Below, in pieces: positions 33,600-42,068 of a stretch of DNA of 62,570 nucleotides. Below the pieces are notes generated by a model. The model was not told the DNA's origin, did no database searches, and saw only the letters and a list, made by a program, of their open reading frames with translations. Positions within the stretch are counted from its first letter, which is position 1. Each line of letters starts with the position of its first letter. The position numbers and the translations under genes were made by a program. This DNA is from Microvirga makkahensis (GTDB taxonomy: Bacteria > Pseudomonadota > Alphaproteobacteria > Rhizobiales > Beijerinckiaceae): the NCBI RefSeq assembly GCF_009830105.1, contig NZ_WURB01000026.1:1-62570 (forward strand), read 5' to 3'.

Positions 33600-34688
33600 C
33601 CGCCATAGCAGTATGGCCTCGTTTCTCCGGCGCGCCGCATATTCCCTTTCGGCCTCAGTGGGCAATCGGTACTTCCGGCGAGTCATGGCTGAGAGCTAGG
33701 CGAAATAGGCCTTCGCTTCCTTCCAGGAAATGCAAGTGGCCGGATGTGTGCGCCCGACTTCCCTGCCAGGCGTTCGGAAACCTGCAAGCTCCACGAGCGC
33801 GGGTCCTCCTGGCTTGCCTCCCGGGAAGATTCCGGGAAGGTACTCGTCGGCCCTGGCGCTGGTCGCGCCGAGGAAATTACCCTTTTTGGGACCACGGCTC
33901 GGAACGTTGAGGAGGGCACTCTCCCCCGTCTGGAAGCCGGTCTCGTCTACGAAAGCTCCGAATTCGGCGACCGTTATCTCAAACTTTCCGATTGCGAATG
34001 AATACTCGAGTGTCACCTCATGCCGTGGAATTTCGTTTCCTCACTCGGCGAAGGCGATGTTCTTGTCCTCCTCCGTTGCGCCCATCCCATAGGAGCCTGC
34101 AGGCAGCACGACCATCTCTGGACAATTGTCACAGTCCTTAAAGGTTGGCAGTGGATTAACCCCATTGCTGGTGGGGGCAGAAGAAGATTCCCCAGAATTG
34201 GTCTGCACCTGAGCGCGGGACTCCGATTTAGGATCTCCAGCGTCAGCCGCGGAGCCGCCGTAACGCCCGCCCCGAAAGCGAATTCGGTGACCGTTGACGG
34301 AGATGTCGCGCCACTGACCGGTGCGGCTGGGCAACGCCTCCAGCGTTTCGGCGATGAGATCGCCAATACTGCTTGCCCTTGGTCCGCTCAAATCGAGCAC
34401 AAAGGCACTACAGCCGCGAGAACCGCAAGAATTTGCATCTCTGATGATGACAAGCGCCTCTGGTGTTCCGTCAGCATTCAGATCGACGAGGCGTGTCGAA
34501 ACCTTGGCGTCTTTCTCCAAGGGAATGCCCGCCTCCTTCTCGTGTCGCCTGATGAATTGCGTGACCTTTGCGCGTAGAGCGGTCTCGTTCGCGACCTGAG
34601 CGGAAACCGGAGCTGAGCCCCCAACAAAACCTGGAAGCATTACGGCAAGTACCGCCACGGCGGCGGCCATCGCGAGAGAGCCCCGCAT
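33600..34688 (-). pseudogene. SUMF1/FGE-like secreted gene broken by two in-frame stops
   Basis: The frame starts with a signal peptide (MRGSLAMAAAVAVLAVMLPG) and a domain with LVDLNADGTPEALVIIRD and SCGSRGCSAFVLDLSG, then MVVLPAGSYGMGATEEDK, the usual start of an FGE-sulfatase domain. At 34041-34043 a TGA replaces the Trp expected in the WGNEIPRHEV motif; the same frame continues ITVAEFGAFVDETGFQTG to ISWKEAKAYFA, where TAG (33696-33698) replaces the Trp of the WL motif. It goes on TRRKYRLPTEAEREYAARR (relatives have EAEWEYAAR) and then loses similarity, so the final third is gone. FGE-like domains oxidise cysteine in sulfatases or serve in other secreted proteins. Confidence 0.75.
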
Positions 34689-35082
34689 TCCAGCCTCCCC
34701 TTATACACCCCAGCGGCCACGGGTCACCGAACCTTGTCGGGCAAACCTGACGTAGCACAAACATACCATGATGCGCCGATACTGGAAACGCGCTCGACTC
34801 CGGGCGCGCTTTCAATCCTGGATCGGGATCTTCGACGCGAGGATTTTCCCGACAATACATGTCGAGGCCGAAATCAACCGACAGCCTCTGACGTTGGGGC
34901 ATCCCTGCACTTGAGCTCGGGCACCTGATCTAACTCACTTTCGATGGTCTCGCGGTCGCCGTCGATCCTGACCGCCCTTACCAACCGAAGCCGATCGACT
35001 GAGAAAAAGAGCAGGTTGCGCGGCCCGTTCGGAAGCATCCTCCGGGGTGGCGGAGCCTCCCATCCTTGCCGTGGCGGCTTTT
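34689..35082. other. Intergenic stretch, no supported gene
   Basis: Short frames only, none resembling a protein. The promoter of the SUMF1-like gene would have been at the left end. Confidence 0.4.
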
Positions 35083-35901
35083 TCAGTTGCCGTATCGCTG
35101 CCGGACCCGATTCTCGCCCGCAAGGCAATCCGCCCGCCTATCCGACTGGGCCGGCTGGAGACGTGGCGCGACATCCGGAACCTCCACGATCTCACGGATG
35201 ATCTTCGTCCTGATGGCCTGGATCAGTTGATGGCGTTCGCGCACGGGGATCATGAAAGCTCCAGGCCCCCCGATGACGCAATCCCTGAAATAGAGATCGA
35301 GATCCTCGATGTCCCAGGCGCCGCTCGGGCGCTTGAGCATGATCGGCAGCCCGTTGATCGTCATGCCCGCAGCCACTGCCTCGTCCCGGGCCTTGGTGAC
35401 GTTTCGGCCTTGGTTGTTGGCTCCATCTCCGGAGATGTCGATGGCCTGACGAACGGCACGAAAGCCGCTCGCCCGCAGCAGCTGCACACTCAGATCGATC
35501 ACCGCCGACAGCGATGTGTACCCCCCGCGGCGGGTCGCCTCCCGCGCCAGCCGATCCGCGAAGCCGTGTGCATCACCCGAGTCTTCGATCACCGTCCAGG
35601 GCACGAGGATCCGTTGGTCGGCGGCACCGGCCCACTCGACATAAGCCACGGCGATGCGGCCCAGCATTCCGCCACGGATGGCCGCATGGACCTCAGGAGA
35701 GCGGAAGGCTTCGATGAAGCCCTCGCGCTGCAACAGCTGCTCCTCCGTTTCCATTGACTGCGAGACATCGACCGCCAGCACGAGTGCGAGGTCCACCTCG
35801 ATCTCATCGGCATCGGCAGGCACAGTGCCAACCAGCAGCAGGAGGCCAAGAACCCAAACAGAGAGAACCCAGGCGGAGAGGCCAAGCGGCACGTGGACCA
35901 T
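35083..35901 (-). CDS. Exported DUF1194 (von Willebrand A-like) protein
   Basis: Predicted 272-residue protein. A signal peptide (about 1-32, LSVWVLGLLLLVGTVPADA) precedes a VWA-like fold typical of DUF1194: LALVLAVDVSQSMETEEQLL with the metal-site DxSxS-like start, REGFIEAFRSPEVHAAI, VAYVEWAGAADQR, RQAIDISGDGANNQGR and AGMTINGLPIML. The family is common in alphaproteobacteria, its function unsettled. The C-terminal tail after DVAPRLQPAQ is poorly conserved and may be disordered. Confidence 0.85.
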   Translation of the reverse strand: MVHVPLGLSAWVLSVWVLGLLLLVGTVPADADEIEVDLALVLAVDVSQSMETEEQLLQREGFIEAFRSPEVHAAIRGGMLGRIAVAYVEWAGAADQRILVPWTVIEDSGDAHGFADRLAREATRRGGYTSLSAVIDLSVQLLRASGFRAVRQAIDISGDGANNQGRNVTKARDEAVAAGMTINGLPIMLKRPSGAWDIEDLDLYFRDCVIGGPGAFMIPVRERHQLIQAIRTKIIREIVEVPDVAPRLQPAQSDRRADCLAGENRVRQRYGN

Positions 35902-36086
35902 CGCAAGCTCCTTTCACGGTGGGAGCGGCATGGCGTCAGCCACCCTGGGGGGAACTGGCCAACCGCTGTCCAGCTATAGGTGCAGCGAGGAAAATGGCAG
36001 GGAGAAGACCTGCCTGATCCACGGATCAGACGCAGGGACGCGACCAGCTTCCGGTCGCCCGAAGAGCTACCCATCCCGAACTGTCC

Positions 36087-36115
36087 TTGACAGGCTGAGG
36101 GAATGTGCTTCGATA
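36087..36115 (+). promoter_or_regulatory. Candidate promoter upstream of the second ECF sigma gene
   Basis: TTGACA at 36087, a 17-base spacer and TCGATA at 36110 resemble a sigma-70 housekeeping promoter with a weak -10 box, ending about 30 bases before the sigma gene ATG. Chance occurrence is possible. Confidence 0.3.
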
Positions 36116-36143
36116 GCTGGGCAACAGCGGCAGGTCAGGTCCG

Positions 36144-36689
36144 ATGGCGAAGGGCTACCGCAAGCTCCACGCGGTGGAGGGCCAGGTTGGCGGAGAGCCC
36201 CTTGCCCCCGCCACGACACCGCATGAGCTGCTGCCATCCCTCCTGCCGGCCCTCCGGGCCTTCGCCCGGCGATTCATCCAGGACGCCGAGGAGGCACGTG
36301 ACGTGGCCCAGGAGGTGGCGATCCGCGCGCTGAGCGCCAAAAAGATTCCGCAAGAGCGCAGTGCCTATCGCTCCTGGCTTTACCAGATCACCCGCAATAC
36401 GGCAGTGGATGCCTTCAGGCGCAGGGCATTGCCGATTCCGCCCGGGCCGGACCCGGTCAGTCCCTCACTCGCCGATCGCTCCGTCATCAACGCTGTGGCA
36501 GTCCGGCAGGCTCTCCAGCGGATCTCCGAGGACCATCGCCGCATTCTGCTCCTCATCGACGTGGAAGGACTGAGTTATGCCGAGGCAGCCCAACGTCTCC
36601 GGATCCCGCCCGGAACGGTCATGAGCCGCATTGCCCGCGCCCGCGCGGCGCTGCTGGCGCTTCTCGTCGAGGAGGAGGCCATACGATGA
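36144..36689 (+). CDS. ECF RNA polymerase sigma factor (second pair)
   Basis: Predicted 181-residue ECF sigma factor. Region 2 spans about 30-95 (LRAFARRFIQDAEEARDVAQ, AYRSWLYQITRNTAVDAFRR) and region 4 about 115-175 (ISEDHRRILLLIDVEGLSYA, IPPGTVMSRIARARAAL). It overlaps its presumed anti-sigma gene by four bases (ATGA). Downstream come a sulfite oxidase and its cytochrome, so this sigma factor could respond to sulfite, chlorate-like or other oxidative stress; that is inferred from position only. Confidence 0.92.
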   Translation: MAKGYRKLHAVEGQVGGEPLAPATTPHELLPSLLPALRAFARRFIQDAEEARDVAQEVAIRALSAKKIPQERSAYRSWLYQITRNTAVDAFRRRALPIPPGPDPVSPSLADRSVINAVAVRQALQRISEDHRRILLLIDVEGLSYAEAAQRLRIPPGTVMSRIARARAALLALLVEEEAIR

Positions 36690-37399
36690 ACCCTCATGGC
36701 CCGCACCAGGCGCTTTGGATGGAGCTGAATGCCCTCGCTGACGGCGAACTCGAATCCGACCGTCTGGCTGAAGCCGCGGCCCGGATCGCCGATGATCCGG
36801 ATGCCGCAAGGGCATTTGCCGCCGTAGCCGCCCTCAAGGCTGCAACCGCCAAAACGAAGTCCCCGCCAAAAGCTTTGCCGCTGCCTGCCAGTCCGGGGAG
36901 CGCACGTCGCTCCGCTGCCGTCGCAGCCGCTGTCATTCTCGGCGTGGGGCTCGGGACAGTGCTCAGCCTGCCGCAACAGCAGCCGCCCCCGCCTCATGGC
37001 CTTCTGGCTCCTGCTTCTTTGGGGCTCCCCGACGACGTTACGGTTGGCGGCCTGCGGCTGCCGAATCTGGAGACCAGCAATCTGCGTCTCGAGCGGGTGA
37101 TCACCTCTGACGGACCGCCTCCATCGCTTCGGGCAAGCTATGTCGGGGAACGCGGCTGCCGCCTGAGCCTGACCATCATGCGGTCTGACGATGCCGAGAG
37201 CCTGCCGGAATATGGTCTGGCGGAACAGGTCGCCTCCTGGAGAGCAGGTCCCTACCTCTACACGATGACAAGCACCACCCGGATGGATCTCCACCGCTTT
37301 GCCTCTGTCGTGCAGATCGCCCAAGCGGCCACCCTGCCCGCGGGCTCCACTCTCGTCGCCGACGCCGCCGATCTCATGAACAGGCCCTGCCTCGGGTGA
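36686..37399 (+). CDS. Membrane anti-sigma factor paired with the second ECF sigma factor
   Basis: Predicted 237-residue protein. The N-terminal cytoplasmic part (about 1-65) reads LWMELNALADGELESDRLAE and RIADDPDAARAFAAVAALKA, homologous in pattern to the anti-sigma factor of the first pair; no zinc motif is present. A membrane helix lies at about 73-92 (SAAVAAAVILGVGLGTVLSL) and a periplasmic domain follows, with two cysteines (ERGCRLSL and NRPCLG). The ATGA overlap with the sigma gene supports the pairing. About 100 bases separate it from the sulfite oxidase gene. Confidence 0.82.
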   Translation: MNPHGPHQALWMELNALADGELESDRLAEAAARIADDPDAARAFAAVAALKAATAKTKSPPKALPLPASPGSARRSAAVAAAVILGVGLGTVLSLPQQQPPPPHGLLAPASLGLPDDVTVGGLRLPNLETSNLRLERVITSDGPPPSLRASYVGERGCRLSLTIMRSDDAESLPEYGLAEQVASWRAGPYLYTMTSTTRMDLHRFASVVQIAQAATLPAGSTLVADAADLMNRPCLG

Positions 37400-37505
37400 G
37401 GTCCGAGGCCCGCAGGGAATAAACGGCAACCTTCCAGCGATTAACCCTGTGCACACGGGTGCCGTGCCGGAGGTCCGGCCGCGCTCGGGCATTGGGAGGA
37501 ACGCC

Positions 37506-38864
37506 ATGACCGGGACAATCGAACGATCGCTGGACGAACTCTATGCACAGGATCCCGAGAGAGCCGATGCCGTCGTCTTCGGCCGCCGCACGGAAGTGAG
37601 CCGTCGCGGCTTTCTCAACGGAGCTGGCTTGGCGGCCATGGGCGCCGCTGTCGGCGGCTCCATTCCCTTCTCGGCCCATATGCCGGCTGGTCTGATCCCG
37701 GCAGCCCTGGCCCAGAGCCCAACCGGATCCGGCGCAGCATCTGCCAACGCAACGGGAGGCCCGAAGCCATTCAGCTTCCCGGGCAAGGACCCGGGGCTGT
37801 CCGTGCTTGGAGAGCGTCCCCTGGTGGCGGAAACGCCGGAGCATCTCCTCGATGACGAGACGACACCGACCGCCAAGTTCTACATCCGCAACAACGGCCA
37901 GATTCCCGAGCCCGCCTCGAACCCGGACAGCTGGAAGATCAAGATCGACGGAGAGGTCAATAGCCCGCTGGACCTCACCCTCGGGGAGCTCAAGCAGCGC
38001 TTTCCGAACAGGACGTACCGGATGGTGCTGGAATGCGGCGGCAATGGCCGCTCCTTCTTCCAGCCTCAGGCCCGCGGCAATCAATGGACCAATGGCGGCG
38101 CCGGCTGCGCCGAATGGACCGGCGTGCCCCTCGCGGAGGTACTCAAAGCCGCCGGCCTCAAGGACACGGCGAAGTACACGGCCCATTACGGCGCCGATCC
38201 CCATCTCTCGGGCGATCCGTCGAAGGAGGCCCTGTCCCGCGGGATGCCGATCCCGAAGGCGATGGAGGAACATGGTCTGATCGTCTGGGCGATGAACGGG
38301 GAGCCGCTGCCGAACATCCATGGCGGACCGGTGAGGCTGGTGATCCCCGGCTGGCCGGGATCGCTCAGCCACAAGTGGCTGACCCGTGTCTGGATCCGCG
38401 ACAGGGAGCACGACGGGCAGGGCATGACCGGCACCTCCTATCGCGTTGCGATCAGGCCGATGGTTCCCGGCAGCAAGGCGGACGATTCGAACTTCCGCAT
38501 TCTCGAATCCATGCCCGTGCGGGGCATCATCACCAATCCGGCGAACGGCACGCGCCTTCCAGCCGGAACTCGGACAATCGCGCTGCGCGGCGCCGCCTGG
38601 GACGGGGAGCATGGTGTTGCGCGGGTCGACGTCTCGAACGACTTCGGAGCAACTTGGACTCAAACCCAACTGACTCCGCCGAAGAATCGTTATGACTGGT
38701 CGCGGTGGGTAGCCAGCGTGGAGTTGCCGGTCGACGGCTATTACGAACTCTGGGTCCGCGCCACGGACACGCAGGGGCGGATGCAGCCTCACATCGCGCC
38801 CGGCTGGAATCCGCAAGGCTACGGCGGCAATCCGATGCACCGGATCGCAGTGCTGGTGGGTTGA
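37506..38864 (+). CDS. sorA: Periplasmic sulfite oxidase/dehydrogenase, molybdenum subunit (SorA-like)
   Basis: Predicted 452-residue molybdenum enzyme oxidising sulfite to sulfate in the periplasm. The Tat signal is clear (EVSRRGFLNGAGLAAMGAAV). The oxidoreductase molybdopterin domain (about 115-320) holds the molybdenum-ligand Cys177 in MVLECGGNGRSFF, then GCAEWTGVPLAEVLKAAGLK, MNGEPLPNIHGGPVRLVIPG and YGGNP at the end; a Mo-co dimerisation domain (about 330-450) follows with IALRGAAWDGEHGVARVDVS. ATG at 37506 with GGGAGGA upstream is chosen; an in-frame earlier start at 37449 adds residues unlike a Tat signal. The cytochrome gene starts two bases after the stop, so the pair is an operon. 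SoxC-type proteins are the main alternative. Confidence 0.85.
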   Translation: MTGTIERSLDELYAQDPERADAVVFGRRTEVSRRGFLNGAGLAAMGAAVGGSIPFSAHMPAGLIPAALAQSPTGSGAASANATGGPKPFSFPGKDPGLSVLGERPLVAETPEHLLDDETTPTAKFYIRNNGQIPEPASNPDSWKIKIDGEVNSPLDLTLGELKQRFPNRTYRMVLECGGNGRSFFQPQARGNQWTNGGAGCAEWTGVPLAEVLKAAGLKDTAKYTAHYGADPHLSGDPSKEALSRGMPIPKAMEEHGLIVWAMNGEPLPNIHGGPVRLVIPGWPGSLSHKWLTRVWIRDREHDGQGMTGTSYRVAIRPMVPGSKADDSNFRILESMPVRGIITNPANGTRLPAGTRTIALRGAAWDGEHGVARVDVSNDFGATWTQTQLTPPKNRYDWSRWVASVELPVDGYYELWVRATDTQGRMQPHIAPGWNPQGYGGNPMHRIAVLVG

Positions 38865-38866
38865 GC

Positions 38867-39250
38867 ATGCAGGTCAAAAAACCCTCGATTCGGAAGGCCG
38901 GGCTCGCACCCGGCCTTCTGCTGGCCGTCCTCATCCTCTCGGGCGGCGCCACCGCCCAGACACCGGCCTTCACGCCTCAGGACGAGCGGTTAGAGGATCT
39001 GCCGGCCGGGGCCGGACGCGACGAGACGTTCGGGCTCTGCACCGCCTGCCATGGCTTCAGACTGGTCTCCAACCAGGGCCAGACACGCGAGCAGTGGGAC
39101 GACACGCTCACCTGGATGACCGAGAGGCACAACATGCCCGACGTCCAAGGCGCGGAGCGCGAGCTGATCCTCGATTATCTAGCTCAGCACTACCCGCCCA
39201 GGGCTCCCTCCCGTGCAGGAGGGTGGAAGAACCCGTTCGCACCGCAATAG
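38867..39250 (+). CDS. sorB: Monohaem c-type cytochrome, sulfite dehydrogenase subunit (SorB-like)
   Basis: Predicted 127-residue exported cytochrome. A signal peptide (about 1-31, LAPGLLLAVLILSGGATAQ) precedes one CxxCH haem site (Cys58-Thr-Ala-Cys61-His62), and a possible methionine ligand in RHNMPDVQG follows. Size and position match the SorB electron acceptor of SorA, which passes electrons to a larger cytochrome c. It starts two bases after the molybdenum subunit gene. Confidence 0.82.
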   Translation: MQVKKPSIRKAGLAPGLLLAVLILSGGATAQTPAFTPQDERLEDLPAGAGRDETFGLCTACHGFRLVSNQGQTREQWDDTLTWMTERHNMPDVQGAERELILDYLAQHYPPRAPSRAGGWKNPFAPQ

Positions 39251-39314
39251 CATGCAACTGAACCTGGAGTTCCGAAGGCAGGAGAGCGGGCATGCTCAAT
39301 GCCCGCTCTGGCAC

Positions 39315-40628
39315 TCACGCCGCAACGTCCAACGAGATTCCGCGAGCTTCTGCGAATGCAACGAGAGCGGATTCGCCGTCGACCCGATGACGCTGGTCGA
39401 TCACCCACCCGTCGCCGTCCTGCACCACGATATAGCCCCGCGCCTGGAGGCGAGAGATAACCGCCTGAATTCCGCTCCTCTCAGTCTTCGTGACACCGCG
39501 TTCCGCGATGAAACGGTTGATGGCAGCCTGAGCAGCCAAGGCCAGATCGACCGCATCGGCACGGCTCGTCGGCTTCGCCTTCGCCTTGGCCTGAGCCGCA
39601 ACGCGTGCCGGATCCCGGCGCACGGATTTCCAGCCGCCCCGGCCGGACACCTGAACTGGATCCAGGCTCAGATTTGGCTCCGCACGAGCCGCTACCGGTG
39701 TCTCTACGACGACGATTTTCGGGGCCGGAGGGGGTGCTGGAGGCTGCGACTGGCGAGAAACCGGGGCCTGGGACACCCCCCGGGTCGCGGGAACGACAGG
39801 CTTTTTCGCGACGGGTTGGGCAGTTGCGCGCTTCGGCTCCTTCAGTGCGGGTTTCTCCTCACGGCCTGCGACGATATCTTGCAGCCGGCGCTGCGAGGGC
39901 ACAGGGGCTTCGGCAATCTCCGCCTGAACCTTCATACGCTCGGCTTTTGCCTTTTCGGCCAGAGCTTCGGCGCTCCGCCTGCCGAGATCGGCGAGACGTC
40001 GGTCGATGCCGCGCTTCTCCGCGATGGCGTCCGTCGCCGCCCGAATCATGCCGGCCTCCGTCTCGGAGATGGAGTTCTTCAGGCGCTCAGTCAGCTTGGC
40101 TTCGAGGCGCACGAGGGCGCCCTCGAGGGCTGTGCGAGGATCGACCGGCGCAGGATCAGCCCTGTGTACGGAATCCGTAACCGGCCCCTGCGGCGTCACG
40201 AGTGGAGCGGAAGAAGGCTTCTGCGGTGCAGGTTGCATACGTGGCGCAGGCTTCTGTGCGGGGAGCTTGGCAACCCGTGAAGAAGCCGTTTCAGACGCCG
40301 TGATCTTTGCAAGTTTCGAGAGATCCCTGACGCCGATCAAATCCAGGTCCTGCATCTTCCAGCGAATCTGGGTGATGGTCCTCCCGAGTTCTTCCGCGAT
40401 TCGCTTGTCCGTCATGGGCGGGTCGGCCAACACCAACTCGCGCAGGCGCGCGACGCTCGCCTCGTCCCAGGGCTGATGAGGCTGGACGAGAGTGCCGATC
40501 AGCCGCGCTCTGGCATAGGTTGCAGGCACCGGCCTTCCGAGCTTCGCGGCGGTCACAGGGACCGGAATTCTTGCCGCACGGTCACGTCGCAGAATGTCGA
40601 GTTCTTCTTCCGTCCATACCCTGTTCAC
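39315..40628 (-). CDS. SANT/HTH-like multidomain protein of unknown function
   Basis: Predicted 437-residue soluble protein from GTG at 40628 (AAGGAGAG upstream). The first 90 residues carry two helical DNA-binding-like units (RVWTEEELDILRRDRAARIP, resembling a SANT/Myb or GcrA-type start, and EASVARLRELVLADPPMTDK with RIAEELGRTITQIRWKMQDL). A long Ala/Pro/Lys-rich, charged and coiled middle (about 110-330) leads to a C-terminal helical domain (about 350-437, VDLALAAQAAINRFIAERGV, AVISRLQARGYIVVQDGDGW). The composition suggests a nucleoid- or chromosome-associated regulator, but I do not recognise the family. Confidence 0.6.
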   Translation of the reverse strand: MNRVWTEEELDILRRDRAARIPVPVTAAKLGRPVPATYARARLIGTLVQPHQPWDEASVARLRELVLADPPMTDKRIAEELGRTITQIRWKMQDLDLIGVRDLSKLAKITASETASSRVAKLPAQKPAPRMQPAPQKPSSAPLVTPQGPVTDSVHRADPAPVDPRTALEGALVRLEAKLTERLKNSISETEAGMIRAATDAIAEKRGIDRRLADLGRRSAEALAEKAKAERMKVQAEIAEAPVPSQRRLQDIVAGREEKPALKEPKRATAQPVAKKPVVPATRGVSQAPVSRQSQPPAPPPAPKIVVVETPVAARAEPNLSLDPVQVSGRGGWKSVRRDPARVAAQAKAKAKPTSRADAVDLALAAQAAINRFIAERGVTKTERSGIQAVISRLQARGYIVVQDGDGWVIDQRHRVDGESALVAFAEARGISLDVAA

Positions 40629-41340
40629 TTCAGGGCTCTCCTTCTCTCAATGAAGCTGAGATCCGGCGATCCTGCATCATCACCGAATGAAGATGCGGAA
40701 TGAAAGGAGGTCGCCGGACCTTGCCGGCAACGGTAATCGTTCAAGCCGGCTGCGGGGGATAAGGCACCAAGACCAGGGTGCCGGTTTGTGCGGATCTCAT
40801 CGCTCGGGGTGAGAATGTGGATCCGAAGCAAGATCGCGGCCTGTGCCCATGCCCCGGCAAAATGAGGCTCCTGACCAAGCAAATGCTTCGCCACGCTGGC
40901 CAGTGCGGTCTGATGAAATGGAATTGCCGATGCATGGGAATGTTCGGGTGGGAACGAGCCCGTTGTGTAGTCGGCTTTATTCGGAAACTCAACAACAGCT
41001 CTGCTCTTTCAACCGCGGCGAACCGCGCCGGCCGATTCCGTATGGCCGCCTCCGCTGGTCACGATCAGGAGACGTTGTCGGATCCATCAGAGCCCGGCGA
41101 CAAGGGATGCCCCGGCCCTGCTGTTCACTTGTTCTCGGTGTGGAAGAAGGCTGATGCTGTCGTGCCGACCGCAATGAGCATCGGGTCGGTTTTTGCCCCT
41201 GCGGCGATCGCCACTAGGGCACCGGACGCAGACCACCGATTCCGGCCACTGCACAAGCGGGCCGGGCAACCAATGCAACTTGTCCCGCATCCTCCCTGTA
41301 CGGCCCTTCCCCGACAGAACATTTCGGGCTGCCGCAGAGG
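40629..41340. other. Long intergenic stretch, no supported gene
   Basis: Several short frames overlap but none has recognisable sequence. A minus-strand frame (HQTALASVAKHLL, AGAWAQAAILLRI) weakly recalls TPR segments and could be a fossil. No RNA gene is evident. Confidence 0.35.
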
Positions 41341-41601
41341 TTACAGAACAGAAAGCCGCCCTGCTTGGTCGGCCATCGTCCTGGCTCTGGCCTTGCGGAA
41401 AACGGACCTGATGTGCTCCTTGACGGCGGCTTCGCTCACTGAAAGCTGGGCGGCGATATCGCCCAGTTCTTGGCCCGTGGTGAGGCGGCGGAGAACTTCC
41501 GTCTCCGGAAGCGACAGCGCCAAGTCACGATAATCCTGATGCCGTTCCCAGTCGCTGTTGAGCCTCTGGCACAAGCAGCGCTGAAGATCTCTCGCGGTCA
41601 T
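41341..41601 (-). CDS. Short LuxR-type helix-turn-helix protein
   Basis: Predicted 86-residue protein consisting almost only of a LuxR/GerE DNA-binding domain (LALSLPETEVLRRLTTGQEL, IAAQLSVSEAAVKEHIRSVF), with about 30 residues before it and no receiver. The start at 41601 has GGAGGGG eight bases upstream; longer versions starting at 41619 or 41652 are in frame. It may be a stand-alone regulator of the GerE type. The gene diverges from the pseudouridine operon, which it could control, but that is only positional. Confidence 0.7.
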   Translation of the reverse strand: MTARDLQRCLCQRLNSDWERHQDYRDLALSLPETEVLRRLTTGQELGDIAAQLSVSEAAVKEHIRSVFRKARARTMADQAGRLSVL

Positions 41602-41965
41602 TCCTGTCGCCCCTCCCATGGAGATTTCTCTTATTCTATCGGATTGCCGCATGGCTTACTTTGCCTGCTGTTGCAATTTCTGTGCCGTTTGTCTCAAGCG
41701 GGGCGTTCAAAGGGAGTAGCACCTCCCAGGCGAGGAGCAACAAAGCCACAAAAGTGCGGCCGCGGCACCGAACGCCACGCAGCGCGGGCCTCGGCGACAG
41801 GGTATGTGGGTCGAGCACACCGAAGCAGGAGTGCTTAGGGGCAAGAGCGGACAGGAACCCTGCTGCTCAACTGGCGGAGGCAGGGGATGTTCCGCTACCC
41901 CAGCGGATACCGATGATCGCAGTCGATCGGGACGACAAAGAGCACAGTGATGCTCAGAATGAGGC

Positions 41966-42015
41966 GAGCATCGGATTGGATCCCGAAGGGGGGTCCAATG
42001 TTGGGTCCGATGCTC
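41966..42015. repeat. Long nested hairpin upstream of psuK (repetitive intergenic element)
   Basis: GAGCATCGGA (41966-41975) pairs perfectly with TCCGATGCTC (42006-42015). Nested inside, TTGGATCCC pairs with GGGGTCCAA. The left arm recurs with small changes at about 46990-47010 (GCGAGCATCAGATCGGATCC). It ends 54 bases before the psuK ATG, so it may be a mobile palindromic repeat, a structured 5' leader or both. The 41602-42068 gap otherwise shows no gene. Confidence 0.65.
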
Positions 42016-42068
42016 TAGCCTATCAGTTCCCTAGGAAACGAGCGCCACAAGATGAAAGGCCTGCATGC

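Noticed and set aside
33696..34043. Stop-codon recoding (selenocysteine or pyrrolysine) in the SUMF1-like gene
   Set aside because: Both TGA and TAG occur at Trp positions, no SECIS-like hairpin was noticed, and the gene is truncated, so mutation is simpler.
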